Shown one piece after another: positions 51,373-59,385 of a DNA stretch of 64,000 bases. The stretch covers positions 11,020,501-11,084,500 of the forward strand of contig NZ_JAPNKA010000001.1 in NCBI RefSeq assembly GCF_026626635.1, written 5' to 3'. The position numbers were made by a program, and so were the translations under genes. The notes under the pieces are model-generated. The model searched no databases and was not told the origin of the DNA. It was given only the letters and a program-made list of their open reading frames with translations. Position 1 is the stretch's first letter, and each line of letters begins with the position of its first letter. This DNA comes from Archangium lansingense (lineage in GTDB: Bacteria > Myxococcota > Myxococcia > Myxococcales > Myxococcaceae).

Positions 51373-51723
51373 ATGTCTGGAGTCCGACTGGGTGGCGCGA
51401 CGGCCGACATCCATCACTGCATCGCTGCGAGCCTGAGCTGTCAGGCCTCGTGCGAGGCGGCGATGGAGCAATTGGCCTCCACGGGGATGCGCGCTGACAG
51501 CGAGCCGATGCGCCTGCTGCGCCAATGCGCGGAGCTGTGTGAACTGAACGCCCGTGCCTTGCAAAAGGACAGCCGGCTGGCACGGCGCACGGCAACGTTG
51601 TGCTTCGAGCTGAGCAACCAGGTGGCACGTGCCGCGTGGCTGGACACCAACCTGTCCTCCCACGTGCTGGCACGAGACGCGCTGCAACTGGCTCGGGCCT
51701 GCCGGCCGCTGCTTTTCACCTGA
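51373..51723 (+). CDS. Cys-rich four-helix protein (DUF326-like)
   Basis: A 116-residue protein, all helical, with regularly placed Cys residues: HHCIAASLSCQASCEAAM, RQCAELCELNARAL, TATLCFELSNQ and LARACRPLLF. This resembles the DUF326 four-helix bundle in which Cys and His line the core and bind copper in relatives. The start is ATG 51373 or GTG 51367, both just after GGAGG. No copper-handling partner is adjacent. The copper role is by resemblance only. Confidence 0.55.
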   Translation: MSGVRLGGATADIHHCIAASLSCQASCEAAMEQLASTGMRADSEPMRLLRQCAELCELNARALQKDSRLARRTATLCFELSNQVARAAWLDTNLSSHVLARDALQLARACRPLLFT

Positions 51724-51765
51724 CGGAGCAACCCCCCGTTCTTCCGAGAGCGCTTCCCATGAAAG

Positions 51766-51801
51766 TCCCCTCTCCCCCTGGGAGAGGACTAGGGTGAGGG
51801 T
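51766..51801. repeat. Dispersed palindromic repeat, copy 2 (inverted)
   Basis: TCCCCTCTCCCCCTGGGAGA then GGACTAGGGTGAGGGT. It is the inverted relative of the copies at 41899 and 62371, with the same hairpin core and AGGGTGAGGGT tail. It lies between the Cys-rich gene and the GNAT gene. Confidence 0.65.
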
Positions 51802-51824
51802 CTTCTCTCGAGGAGGACCCCACC

Positions 51825-52370
51825 GTGCAGACGCCCTTCTTGCTGGGCCCACGCCTGTACTTCCGCCCTGTTGAGCGTGACGACGCTCCGAGGCTGGCGG
51901 CCTTCGTCAACCACCCGGACGTGCGCCGCAACCTGCTGGTTCACCGTCCGATGAACACGGCGCAAGAGGTGTCCTTCGTGGACGCACTCACGGCCAGTCA
52001 ACGGGATGTGCTGTTCGCCATCGTGCTGCGGGATGGGGACCGGATGATCGGCACCTGCGGGCTGCACGACATGGACTTCCGAAGCAGGCGAGCAACCTTC
52101 GGCATGCTGATCGGCGAGCCGTCCGAGTGGCACAAGGGCTACGGCTCGGAAACCACGCGGATGGTGCTGGACTACGGCTTCGGCACGCTGAACCTGAACC
52201 GAATCGACCTGCAGGTGCTGGAGCACAACGTGGCGGGCATCCGCGCCTACGAGAAAGCGGGCTTCCGCCACGAGGGCGTGCTCCGGCAGCACCACTACGT
52301 CGACGGCGCGTACGTGGACACGCTGATGATGGGTATTCTGCGCTCGGAGTGGAAGCCACTCCCGGCCTAA
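51825..52370 (+). CDS. GNAT family N-acetyltransferase (RimJ/RimL type)
   Basis: A 181-residue acetyltransferase. The start is GTG 51825 after GAGGAGG. The fold shows YFRPVERDDAPRLAAFVNHPDVRRN at the front, GTCGLHDMDFRSRRATFGMLIGEP as the central strands, the acetyl-CoA loop WHKGYGSETTRMVL (Q/RxxGxG variant) and NLNRIDLQVLEHNVAGIRAYEKAGFRHEGVLR. This pattern is that of ribosomal-protein or small-molecule N-acetyltransferases. The substrate is unknown. It is followed 21 bp later by the DUF2339 gene and may share its transcript. Confidence 0.9.
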   Translation: MQTPFLLGPRLYFRPVERDDAPRLAAFVNHPDVRRNLLVHRPMNTAQEVSFVDALTASQRDVLFAIVLRDGDRMIGTCGLHDMDFRSRRATFGMLIGEPSEWHKGYGSETTRMVLDYGFGTLNLNRIDLQVLEHNVAGIRAYEKAGFRHEGVLRQHHYVDGAYVDTLMMGILRSEWKPLPA

Positions 52371-52391
52371 GGTGCGGCGCACGAGGAGCGC

Positions 52392-54032
52392 ATGGCGGAG
52401 GGAGACACGCAGGACCTGCGGGAGGTGGTGCGGCGGCTGGAGGAGACGGTCTCCCGGCTGGAGACGCGCATCGAGAGGCTGGAGACGGTAGCCCCGGCGC
52501 GGCCACTCCCCTTCCCGGTGGCCAGAGCCCCAGCGCCCGGCGAGCCCGAGGAGAAGAGAGACCTGGAGGCGCACCTCGGCACGTACTGGCTGAGCCGGGT
52601 GGGCATCGTGGCGCTCATCATCGGCTTCGCCTTCCTCATCATCTACCACTTCGGCGAGCTGGGCGTGTTGGCGCGAGTGGGGGCGGGCTACCTGCTGAGC
52701 GGGGGACTCGCGGCGCTGGGCCACTGGCTGTCACGGCGGCACCAGGTCTTCGGGCAGATCATCTTCGGCGGAGGCCTCGCGCTCTCCTACTTCGTCACGT
52801 ACGCGCTGCACTTCGTGCCGGCGGTGCGGGTCATCGAGAACGAGCCGCTCGCGCTGGTGCTGCTGGCGATGAACGTGGTGGGCATCATCGTCATCGCCCA
52901 GCGGATGCAGTCGGAGACGGTGGCGGGCATCGCGCTCTTCCTCGGGTTGCGCACGGGGATGCTCAGCGACATCACCCTCTTCACGCTCATGTCCACCACG
53001 ATGCTGGCGAGCGGGGCGCTGTTCTTCCTGGTGAAGAACCGCTGGGTCCTCGTGCCGCTGTCGAGCCTGGTGGCCGTCTACTCGACGCACGTCATCTGGG
53101 CGATGCGCACGGACGCCATCGCCCCGGGCCAGCCAGACAGCGAGCGGCTGGCGCTGAGCCTCGCCTTCCTCGCGCTCTACTACTTCATCTTCTCGGTGGC
53201 GCTGCTGGTCCACCCCCGCGAGCTGTCGAGGCGGGCGGCGCTCTCCTTCGCGCTGCTCAACTGGGTGGGGATGCTCACCCTGGGCGCGGTGGAGGTGTCG
53301 CGCTGGGGCGAGTCGCACCTCTTCGCCTTCTTCGTCGCGCTGGCGCTGGCCCAGGGCGCGGGGGCCGCGGTGGCCAACTGGAGGGGCGCGGCTCCCGGGG
53401 TCATCCAGGCCTTCCTCGCCACGAGCATCCTCACGCTCGCGCTGGGCCTGCCCTCGCAGTACGAGGACACCGCGCTGGTGTGGGCGTGGACGGCGGTGGG
53501 ACTGGTGGCGGGAGTCGCCGGGCGTGTCCTGGGCGCGGGTGCCCTGCAGGTGGTGGGCGTGAGCATCCTCTACGTGGCGCTCGGAGCCACGTGGCTGCCG
53601 CCCTCGGGCCGAGCCCTCCTGTACGCCGCCCTGGTGGTGGGCTTCACGCTCGTCGAGCGGTCCGCGGTGGTCCCGATGGACCGGCTGCCTCCGCCTCCCG
53701 AGGGCCGCCGCCGCGACACGCTCCAGTTCTTCTGCGCGGCCGGCGCGGGACTGGCGCTGGTATGGCTCGTGGGCGAGCTGATGCCCTCGGATCTCACCAC
53801 GCTGGGCTGGGGCGTGGCGGCCTTCGGCCTGTTCGCCCTGGGCTTCGCGGTGCGCGAGCGCTGGTACCGGCTGGTGGGCCTCGCGGTGCTGACCTTCACC
53901 CTGGGGCGTCTGCTCTTCGTGGACCTGTCCGGGCTGCCGCCCAACCAGCGCATCCTCACCTTCATCCTGCTCGGGGTGATGCTGCTGGCCGTCTCGTACG
54001 TCTACACGCGGCTGCGCGGACACCGGCGCTGA
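52392..54032 (+). CDS. DUF2339 family multi-pass membrane protein
   Basis: A 546-residue protein. The first 35 residues form a coiled coil (LREVVRRLEETVSRLETRIERLE), a Pro-rich linker follows, then LEAHLGTYWLSRVGIVALIIGFAFLI, the typical DUF2339 entry, and about 14 further membrane segments. The last segments (LPPNQRILTFILLGVMLLAVSYVYTRL) also match the family. The function is unknown; links with cell-wall or envelope stress have been proposed for some members. It is convergent with the exporter gene, with 6 bp between stops. Confidence 0.88.
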   Translation: MAEGDTQDLREVVRRLEETVSRLETRIERLETVAPARPLPFPVARAPAPGEPEEKRDLEAHLGTYWLSRVGIVALIIGFAFLIIYHFGELGVLARVGAGYLLSGGLAALGHWLSRRHQVFGQIIFGGGLALSYFVTYALHFVPAVRVIENEPLALVLLAMNVVGIIVIAQRMQSETVAGIALFLGLRTGMLSDITLFTLMSTTMLASGALFFLVKNRWVLVPLSSLVAVYSTHVIWAMRTDAIAPGQPDSERLALSLAFLALYYFIFSVALLVHPRELSRRAALSFALLNWVGMLTLGAVEVSRWGESHLFAFFVALALAQGAGAAVANWRGAAPGVIQAFLATSILTLALGLPSQYEDTALVWAWTAVGLVAGVAGRVLGAGALQVVGVSILYVALGATWLPPSGRALLYAALVVGFTLVERSAVVPMDRLPPPPEGRRRDTLQFFCAAGAGLALVWLVGELMPSDLTTLGWGVAAFGLFALGFAVRERWYRLVGLAVLTFTLGRLLFVDLSGLPPNQRILTFILLGVMLLAVSYVYTRLRGHRR

Positions 54033-54038
54033 GGGGGC

Positions 54039-55808
54039 CTACTCCAGCACCTGAGGCGCGGGCGCATTCGTCTTGCGCAGCGGCAGCTCCGGGAGCGCCA
54101 GCGTGACGAGCAGCGCCAGCAGCGCGATGAGCATGGTGATGCGGTAGATGTCGCGGATGGCCTCGGAGAAGGCCTCCTTGAAGGCCAGGGCCACCTTGTC
54201 CACCGTGGCCTCGGCGGCCTGCTGCGCCTGGGCCAGGCCCGCGAGCCGATCCTTCGCCGCCGGATCTCCCGCCTGGGCCGCGGGGGCGAGCGCCTCGCGC
54301 TGCTTCTCGAAGCCCTCGGCGATGCGGGCCTTGATGGCCGCTGCGTCGAAGGAGCGCTCCGAGGGGCCTCCCTCCTCACTCACCTGCCCGCCCGCGGCCT
54401 GCTGCGGGAGCAACTGGCGGCGGAACTCCACGGGCACATCCCGGGTGGCCTCACTCATGTGCGTGGCCATGGACGAGGAGAGCGCCACGCCGAACACGGT
54501 GCCCATCAGCGCCACGCCGATGGTGGAGCCCATCTGGCGGAAGAAGGTGGCGCTGGAGGTGGCAACTCCCACCTGGTGCGGCGCCACCGCGTTCTGGATG
54601 GCCAGAGTGAACAGCGGGATGGAGGGACCCAGCCCCAGGCCCACGAAGATCATCTTCAGCGTGAGCTCGCCCTGGGTGGAAGCGGGCCTGAGGGTGAAGG
54701 CCATCACCCCGAAGGCGATCACCGCCACGGCCTGTGCGCTGAGGATGAGCACCTTGTACCGGCCCAGCCGTGACACGAGCTGGCCGGAGAGGATGTTGCC
54801 GGTGACGATGCCCAGGGTGAGCGGGGTCATCGTGAAGCCCGAGCTCGTGGCCGACAGCCCCACCACGTTCACCATGAAGAGGGGCAGGAAGACGATGGCG
54901 CCCAGGAAGACCGCGCCGCTGATGAAGGCAGCCGCGTTGCCCACGGCGAACGTCTTGTTGCGGAAGAGCTTCAGGTCGAGCAGCGGTTCCTGCACGGTGC
55001 GCTCGGCCAGGATGAAGGCAACGAGCCCCACCGCCGAGAGCGCGAACATGCCGAGAATCTGAGGCGAGCCCCACTCGTAACCCGTCTCGCCCGGAGCGAC
55101 GGTGCGACGGCCGAGCGACAGGGCAATCAGCAACGGTACGGTGAACACGGACAACGTGAACGCGCCCACGAGGTCCACGGAGGCCTTGCGCCCCGCATGG
55201 CGAAGCGGCGGCATGCGGGTGAGGATGAAACCAAGCGCCACCGCGCCCACGGGCAGGTTGACGAAGAACACCCAGTGCCAGCTCAGGTGGTCCGTGAGGA
55301 AGCCCCCCACCAGCGGCCCCACCACGCTGGAGAGCCCGAAGACAGCGCCGAAGATGCCCTGGTACTTGCCGCGCTCGGAGGGCGGGAAGATGTCCGCGAC
55401 GATGGCGAACGCGCTGGTGAAGAGCGAGGCCGAGCCGACGCCCTGCAACGCGCGGGCGAGGATGAGCTGGAGCGTCGTCTGCGACAGGCCGCACAGCGCC
55501 GAGCCCAGCAGGAAGATGACGATGCCGATGACGAGGATGCGCCGCCGGCCGAACGCATCCGACAGCTTCCCGTACACCGGCACCAGCACCGTGGAGGCCA
55601 CCAGGTACGAAGTGGTGATCCACGCGTAGAGCGAGGCGGGGATGTGCAGGTCCTTCTGGATGGCGGGACCCGCGGTGGACACGATGGTCTGGTCGAGCGC
55701 GGCCAGCAGCATGCCCAGCAGTACACCCAGCAGGGTGAGCAGCTTCTGGGAAGGGGTCAGCTCGAAGGGCTGGGGGTGCTGCGCGGTGACTTCCGGGGAT
55801 GCGGCCAT
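54039..55808 (-). CDS. DHA2-type MFS multidrug exporter (EmrB/QacA)
   Basis: A 589-residue transporter with about 14 membrane segments. I start at ATG 55808 (GGAG eight bases before); the frame extends upstream without need. Motif C-like and family stretches are LDQTIVSTAGPAIQKDL, YLVASTVLVPVYGKLSDAFGRRR (motif A), ALQGVGSASLFTSAFAIVADIFPPSERGKYQGIFG and PLVGGFLTDHLSWHWVFFVNLP. A long soluble segment between TM13 and TM14 (about residues 455-555) is helical and unusual in length. It exports drugs or metabolites using the proton gradient. No fusion-protein gene lies nearby. Confidence 0.9.
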   Translation of the reverse strand: MAASPEVTAQHPQPFELTPSQKLLTLLGVLLGMLLAALDQTIVSTAGPAIQKDLHIPASLYAWITTSYLVASTVLVPVYGKLSDAFGRRRILVIGIVIFLLGSALCGLSQTTLQLILARALQGVGSASLFTSAFAIVADIFPPSERGKYQGIFGAVFGLSSVVGPLVGGFLTDHLSWHWVFFVNLPVGAVALGFILTRMPPLRHAGRKASVDLVGAFTLSVFTVPLLIALSLGRRTVAPGETGYEWGSPQILGMFALSAVGLVAFILAERTVQEPLLDLKLFRNKTFAVGNAAAFISGAVFLGAIVFLPLFMVNVVGLSATSSGFTMTPLTLGIVTGNILSGQLVSRLGRYKVLILSAQAVAVIAFGVMAFTLRPASTQGELTLKMIFVGLGLGPSIPLFTLAIQNAVAPHQVGVATSSATFFRQMGSTIGVALMGTVFGVALSSSMATHMSEATRDVPVEFRRQLLPQQAAGGQVSEEGGPSERSFDAAAIKARIAEGFEKQREALAPAAQAGDPAAKDRLAGLAQAQQAAEATVDKVALAFKEAFSEAIRDIYRITMLIALLALLVTLALPELPLRKTNAPAPQVLE

Positions 55809-55953
55809 GGATGACGGCTCCAGTCCCTCCCGGAATATCTCGAATATTTCCAGGTGCAAGGGCCTTCCGGCACACCACGGACCAGGTCCCGGAATCGAGA
55901 CGACAGATCGACCCTGCCAGGCCACTCGGTTACCGTGCCAACGAGGAGGAGCC

Positions 55954-56448
55954 GTGAGCTCTCTTGTCGATCCACTCGTTCGCATCGCCTACCGGGGCGC
56001 CTACACCCTGGCGCTCGGGTACTGGTTCGTGCGCCGCCCGGAGACGGAGGGCACCCTCGTCGGCGTGTGGCACGGCCGCAAGGTGCTGCTGCTGCAGAAC
56101 TCCTACAAGCAGGTCTTCAGCCTGCCGGGTGGTGGCCAGCACCGGGGCGAGTCCCCTCGTGAGACTGGCGCACGCGAGCTGCGCGAAGAGGTGGGGCTGA
56201 GCGTCGCCCCGAGCGAGCTGCGCGAGGTCTTCGAGGCCCGGGGCACGGACGAGTACAAGCGCGACCTTTGCCACTTCGCCGAGCTCGAGGTCGACGCAGA
56301 GCCCACCCTCGCCCTCGACAACCGCGAGGTGGTGTGGGCCGCGTTCATCGACCTCGACACGGCGCTCCAGCTCCCCCTCGCCCAGTTGGTGCGCGCCTAC
56401 CTCGAGGAGGCGGCGCGTCGGCGCGGACAGGGCACGTCCACGCCCTGA
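55954..56448 (+). CDS. Nudix hydrolase
   Basis: A 164-residue protein starting at GTG 55954 after GAGGAGGAG. It has the Nudix box GGGQHRGESPRETGARELREEVG (shown in part: GxxxxxExxxxxxxREUxEExG is satisfied). The N-terminus has a membrane-like stretch (RIAYRGAYTLALGYWFVRRP), which is not common for the family. Nudix enzymes split nucleoside diphosphates linked to other groups. It is divergent from the exporter and convergent with the M32 peptidase, eight bases apart. Confidence 0.9.
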   Translation: MSSLVDPLVRIAYRGAYTLALGYWFVRRPETEGTLVGVWHGRKVLLLQNSYKQVFSLPGGGQHRGESPRETGARELREEVGLSVAPSELREVFEARGTDEYKRDLCHFAELEVDAEPTLALDNREVVWAAFIDLDTALQLPLAQLVRAYLEEAARRRGQGTSTP

Positions 56449-56455
56449 GCCGCCG

Positions 56456-57955
56456 TCAGAGCGTCACGCCGTAGAGGGCGCCGAACTTCGACTTGAGGTA
56501 GGCGAGGAAGTCCACGTCCGTGAGGCCCTGGCCTGTCACCTTGCGCACCAGGTCCTCGGCGGGCAGCCGGTAGCCATCTGCGTGGACGTGGGTGCGCAAC
56601 CACTCGCGCAGGGGCTTGAGCTCGCCGCGGGCGAAGCCCTCCTCCAACGTCGGCATGGCGCGCTGCGCGGCGCGGTAGAGGGACGCGGCATAGAGGTTGC
56701 CCAGCGCATACGTGGGGAAGTAGCCGAACTCGCCCCAGGCCCAGTGAATGTCCTGCAACACGCCCTGCGTGTCGTCCGGCGGGGTGACGCCCAGGAAGCC
56801 TCGCATGCGCTCGCTCCAGGCAGAGGGCAACTCGTCCAGCGGCAGCGAGTCCTGGATGAGCAGCAGCTCCAGCTCGTAGCGCAGGACGATGTGCAGGTTG
56901 TACGTCACCTCGTCCGCCTCCACGCGGATGAGCGAGGGCGTGACGCGGTTGATGGCCGTGTGGAAGGCGTCCAGCTCCACGCCCGCGAGCGCCTGGGGGA
57001 AGGCCTCGCGCAGTGCCGGGAGGTAGTGCGACCAGAAGGGCCGACCGCGTCCCACCAGGTTCTCCCACATGCGCGACTGAGACTCGTGCATGCCCATGGA
57101 GGGCGCGTTCGCCAGCGGCGTGCGGTAGTGGTCCGCGGAGAAGCCCTGCTCATACAGGCCGTGTCCACCCTCGTGCAGCGTGCTGAAGAGGGCCGTAAGC
57201 GAGCCCTCCTCCAAGTCCGTGGTGAGGCGCACGTCCATGGGGTGCTGCCCGCTGGAGAAGGGGTGGATGCTCTTGTCCTGCCGCCCCGCCTCCAGGTCGA
57301 AGCCCATGTCCCCCAGCAGCCGCATGGTGAAGCGCCACTGCGTCTCGGTGTCGAAGCGCCGGCCTTCGAAGAGGTCCCCCACCTTGCGCGGCGCGGACTG
57401 GAGCGCCGCCACCAGGGGGATGAGGTTGTTCCGGAGGGCGCTGAGCACCGGGCTGAGGCGCGCCACGCGCATGCCGGGCTCGTAGCCCTCGAGCAGCGCG
57501 TCGTAACGCTCCCCGTCATGGCCGTAGGCATCCGCCTGCTCGCGGCGCAGGGTCAGCATCCGCTCCAGCGCGGGCTTGAAGACGGAGAAGCGGTTCTGCT
57601 TGCGAGCCTCGCGCCACGCCACGAGGCCCCGGCTCTGCGCCTCGGCAAGCGCCTGTACCAGCGCCTTGGGCACTTTCACCGCCCGGTCTCGCTCCTGGAT
57701 GAGCACCCGCGCCATGGCCCGCTGGTCATCCGTGAGGTGCTTGTTGCCCACCGCCGAGGCGAGCAGCTCGCCCAGCCGGGGGTCCACCAGGCGCTCGTGG
57801 TAGATGCCCTGCAGGGTGGAAAGCTGGAAGGCCCGCGACTCCGCCGCCTTGGGGGGCAGGTAGGTCTCCTGGTCCCAAGTGGCCAGGCTGATGAGTCCAC
57901 CGAGGTCCCGAAGCTCCTGCATCCGGGCGAGCAGCGCGTCGAAGGTCTTTTCCAT
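56456..57955 (-). CDS. M32 family metallocarboxypeptidase
   Basis: A 499-residue zinc carboxypeptidase of the Taq/Pfu type. The zinc site is H261-E262-G-G-H265 with H290-E291-S-x-S-R as the family second motif. Other matches are WDQETYLPPKAAESRA near the start and GFYFPTYALGNLYAA-like text (GYFPTYALGNLYAA) near the end. I start at ATG 57955 (MEKTFDALLARMQEL); upstream codons are non-coding in look. It removes C-terminal residues from peptides in the cytoplasm. The start faces a small gene on the other strand across 67 bp. Confidence 0.93.
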   Translation of the reverse strand: MEKTFDALLARMQELRDLGGLISLATWDQETYLPPKAAESRAFQLSTLQGIYHERLVDPRLGELLASAVGNKHLTDDQRAMARVLIQERDRAVKVPKALVQALAEAQSRGLVAWREARKQNRFSVFKPALERMLTLRREQADAYGHDGERYDALLEGYEPGMRVARLSPVLSALRNNLIPLVAALQSAPRKVGDLFEGRRFDTETQWRFTMRLLGDMGFDLEAGRQDKSIHPFSSGQHPMDVRLTTDLEEGSLTALFSTLHEGGHGLYEQGFSADHYRTPLANAPSMGMHESQSRMWENLVGRGRPFWSHYLPALREAFPQALAGVELDAFHTAINRVTPSLIRVEADEVTYNLHIVLRYELELLLIQDSLPLDELPSAWSERMRGFLGVTPPDDTQGVLQDIHWAWGEFGYFPTYALGNLYAASLYRAAQRAMPTLEEGFARGELKPLREWLRTHVHADGYRLPAEDLVRKVTGQGLTDVDFLAYLKSKFGALYGVTL

Positions 57956-58022
57956 GGCGGATTCTTTAGTCTGAATCGCCTCGGACTTCCGCAAGGGACG
58001 GCATTCGGTTAATTGCCTCACC

Positions 58023-58568
58023 ATGGCCAGCCAGCTTCAGTACTTCATGTCCCCCGACGACGAGGTCGCCTTCTTCCGCTTCCTCGAGCGTTTCGAGCTG
58101 GAGGTGTACCCCCGGCGCGTCCCCCCGGACTGGGAAACCTTCCGGGCCAGCCAGGAGAACGTCCCCCGGCTGCCCGAGGAAGACATCTACCTGGTGGCCG
58201 TGGGCGTTGGGCCGGCCATCGTGGACAAGGTGAAGCGCGGCCCGGACAAGGGCTTCTGGCGCATCGACGAAGTGCGCTCGCCCGTCATCTTCATGGAGCG
58301 CTGCCGGATGAACGAGGAGGGCGAGCTGCTCAGCGGGCAGATGTGGGCCGAGATGGAGGTGACGCCCCAGACGGGTCGCAAGGACGCGGCCTCGGACCAG
58401 TTCCGGCGCCTGTACCGGGAGATTGAGGAGTACCTTAAGAAGACGTTCCGCAAGGGCGACCCCAAGGCCTTCCTTGTCGGCCCCAAGGCCGCGCGCCTCT
58501 ACAAGGAGACCCGCCTGGTGCTGCGCGACTCGGCCCACCGCGGAGGCACGGTGGTGCCATACAAGTGA
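58023..58568 (+). CDS. Hypothetical 181-residue protein
   Basis: A soluble protein without recognised domains. It starts FMSPDDEVAFFRFLERFELEVYP, continues EEDIYLVAVGVGPAIVDKVKRG, then EVRSPVIFMERCRMNEEGELLSGQMW, and ends KDAASDQFRRLYREIEEYLKK with a VGPKAARLYKETRL tail. The alternation of strands and helices and high charge content suggest a folded cytoplasmic protein. Divergent from the M32 peptidase. The composition is similar to proteins accompanying polymorphic toxins, but nothing else supports that. Confidence 0.7.
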   Translation: MASQLQYFMSPDDEVAFFRFLERFELEVYPRRVPPDWETFRASQENVPRLPEEDIYLVAVGVGPAIVDKVKRGPDKGFWRIDEVRSPVIFMERCRMNEEGELLSGQMWAEMEVTPQTGRKDAASDQFRRLYREIEEYLKKTFRKGDPKAFLVGPKAARLYKETRLVLRDSAHRGGTVVPYK

Positions 58569-58654
58569 GCAAGCTCGGCGCCAGTGTGGAGCGCTAGAAT
58601 CTGTCTCCCCCCCGGCACCTGTGTGCCGGTTGGCTGTTACCCGGAGACGCGACC

Positions 58655-59341
58655 TTGCGACGATTCCTTTCAGTCCTCCTTCCCCTCTCGCTGGGCCTCG
58701 TCCTCACGGCCACCTCCTGCAACCCGGACGACCCCGGTGAGCGCCCTGGCAACGACGCGGGGACCGAGGACCCCGGCTCGGATGCGGGGAATGACGCCGG
58801 TACCGAGACAGATGCGGGCACCGACGCGGGCACTGACGCCGGTACAGAGGAGCCGGGCCCGCCCTGCACCCTCGCCAACCCTCAGCCCTCCGATTGCGCC
58901 TACGGCTCGTACTGCGGCTCCAGCGAGACCTGCCAGACCGTGCCCACCCCGACCTGCGATAACTTCAACAAGTACCCTGTCTCGTGGGACCCGGCCACCT
59001 CCACCGGCCCGGTCATCTACGCCGCCGAGCTGCTCTCCTTGACGGCCAATGACTCGAACTGCACCCCGCAGATCCCCACGCGCTTCCGGATCCGCGTCCG
59101 GGCCTATTCGCCTTCCGGCGCTCTCCCCACCACCGCTTCCGACCTGTCGAAGGTGTTCAGCTACGTCAATCGGAATGGCTCGTACCTCTCGGAAGCTGGC
59201 CAGTTCAGCGACATCGTGACCAGCGGCGATCTGAAGAACACGGAGTTCGTGGTGAGCAACTGCATCGTCGATCAGCCCACCGTCAACCTCGGCTTCCACT
59301 TCGAGGGTGGTAACGGGTACTGCCAGCAAGCCAGCAAGTAG
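58655..59341 (+). CDS. Lipoprotein with Asp/Ala/Gly-rich linker
   Basis: A 228-residue lipoprotein starting at TTG 58655, nine bases after GGAG. The signal ends in lipobox LTATSC. Residues about 28-70 are a repetitive GTDAGTDAGTE-like linker, common in myxobacterial lipoproteins. The mature domain (about 70-228) has eight Cys and a beta-rich pattern (CDNFNKYPVSWD, then RFRIRVRAYSPSG). Function unknown. A strong hairpin follows 12 bases after the stop. Confidence 0.75.
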   Translation: MRRFLSVLLPLSLGLVLTATSCNPDDPGERPGNDAGTEDPGSDAGNDAGTETDAGTDAGTDAGTEEPGPPCTLANPQPSDCAYGSYCGSSETCQTVPTPTCDNFNKYPVSWDPATSTGPVIYAAELLSLTANDSNCTPQIPTRFRIRVRAYSPSGALPTTASDLSKVFSYVNRNGSYLSEAGQFSDIVTSGDLKNTEFVVSNCIVDQPTVNLGFHFEGGNGYCQQASK

Positions 59342-59353
59342 CAGTAGCGCTTC

Positions 59354-59378
59354 GGGACCCGGGGACAACCCGGGTCCC
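59354..59378. terminator. Bidirectional terminator between lipoprotein and phosphotransferase genes
   Basis: GGGACCCGGG at 59354-59363 and CCCGGGTCCC at 59369-59378 form a perfect 10 bp stem with loop GACAA, then TTGTCCCC. It can serve both the lipoprotein and the convergent RPH-like gene. Confidence 0.7.
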
Positions 59379-59385
59379 TTGTCCC

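Noticed and set aside
54032..54039. Terminator between the DUF2339 and exporter genes
   Set aside because: Only six bases separate the stops and I could not find a convincing stem across them.
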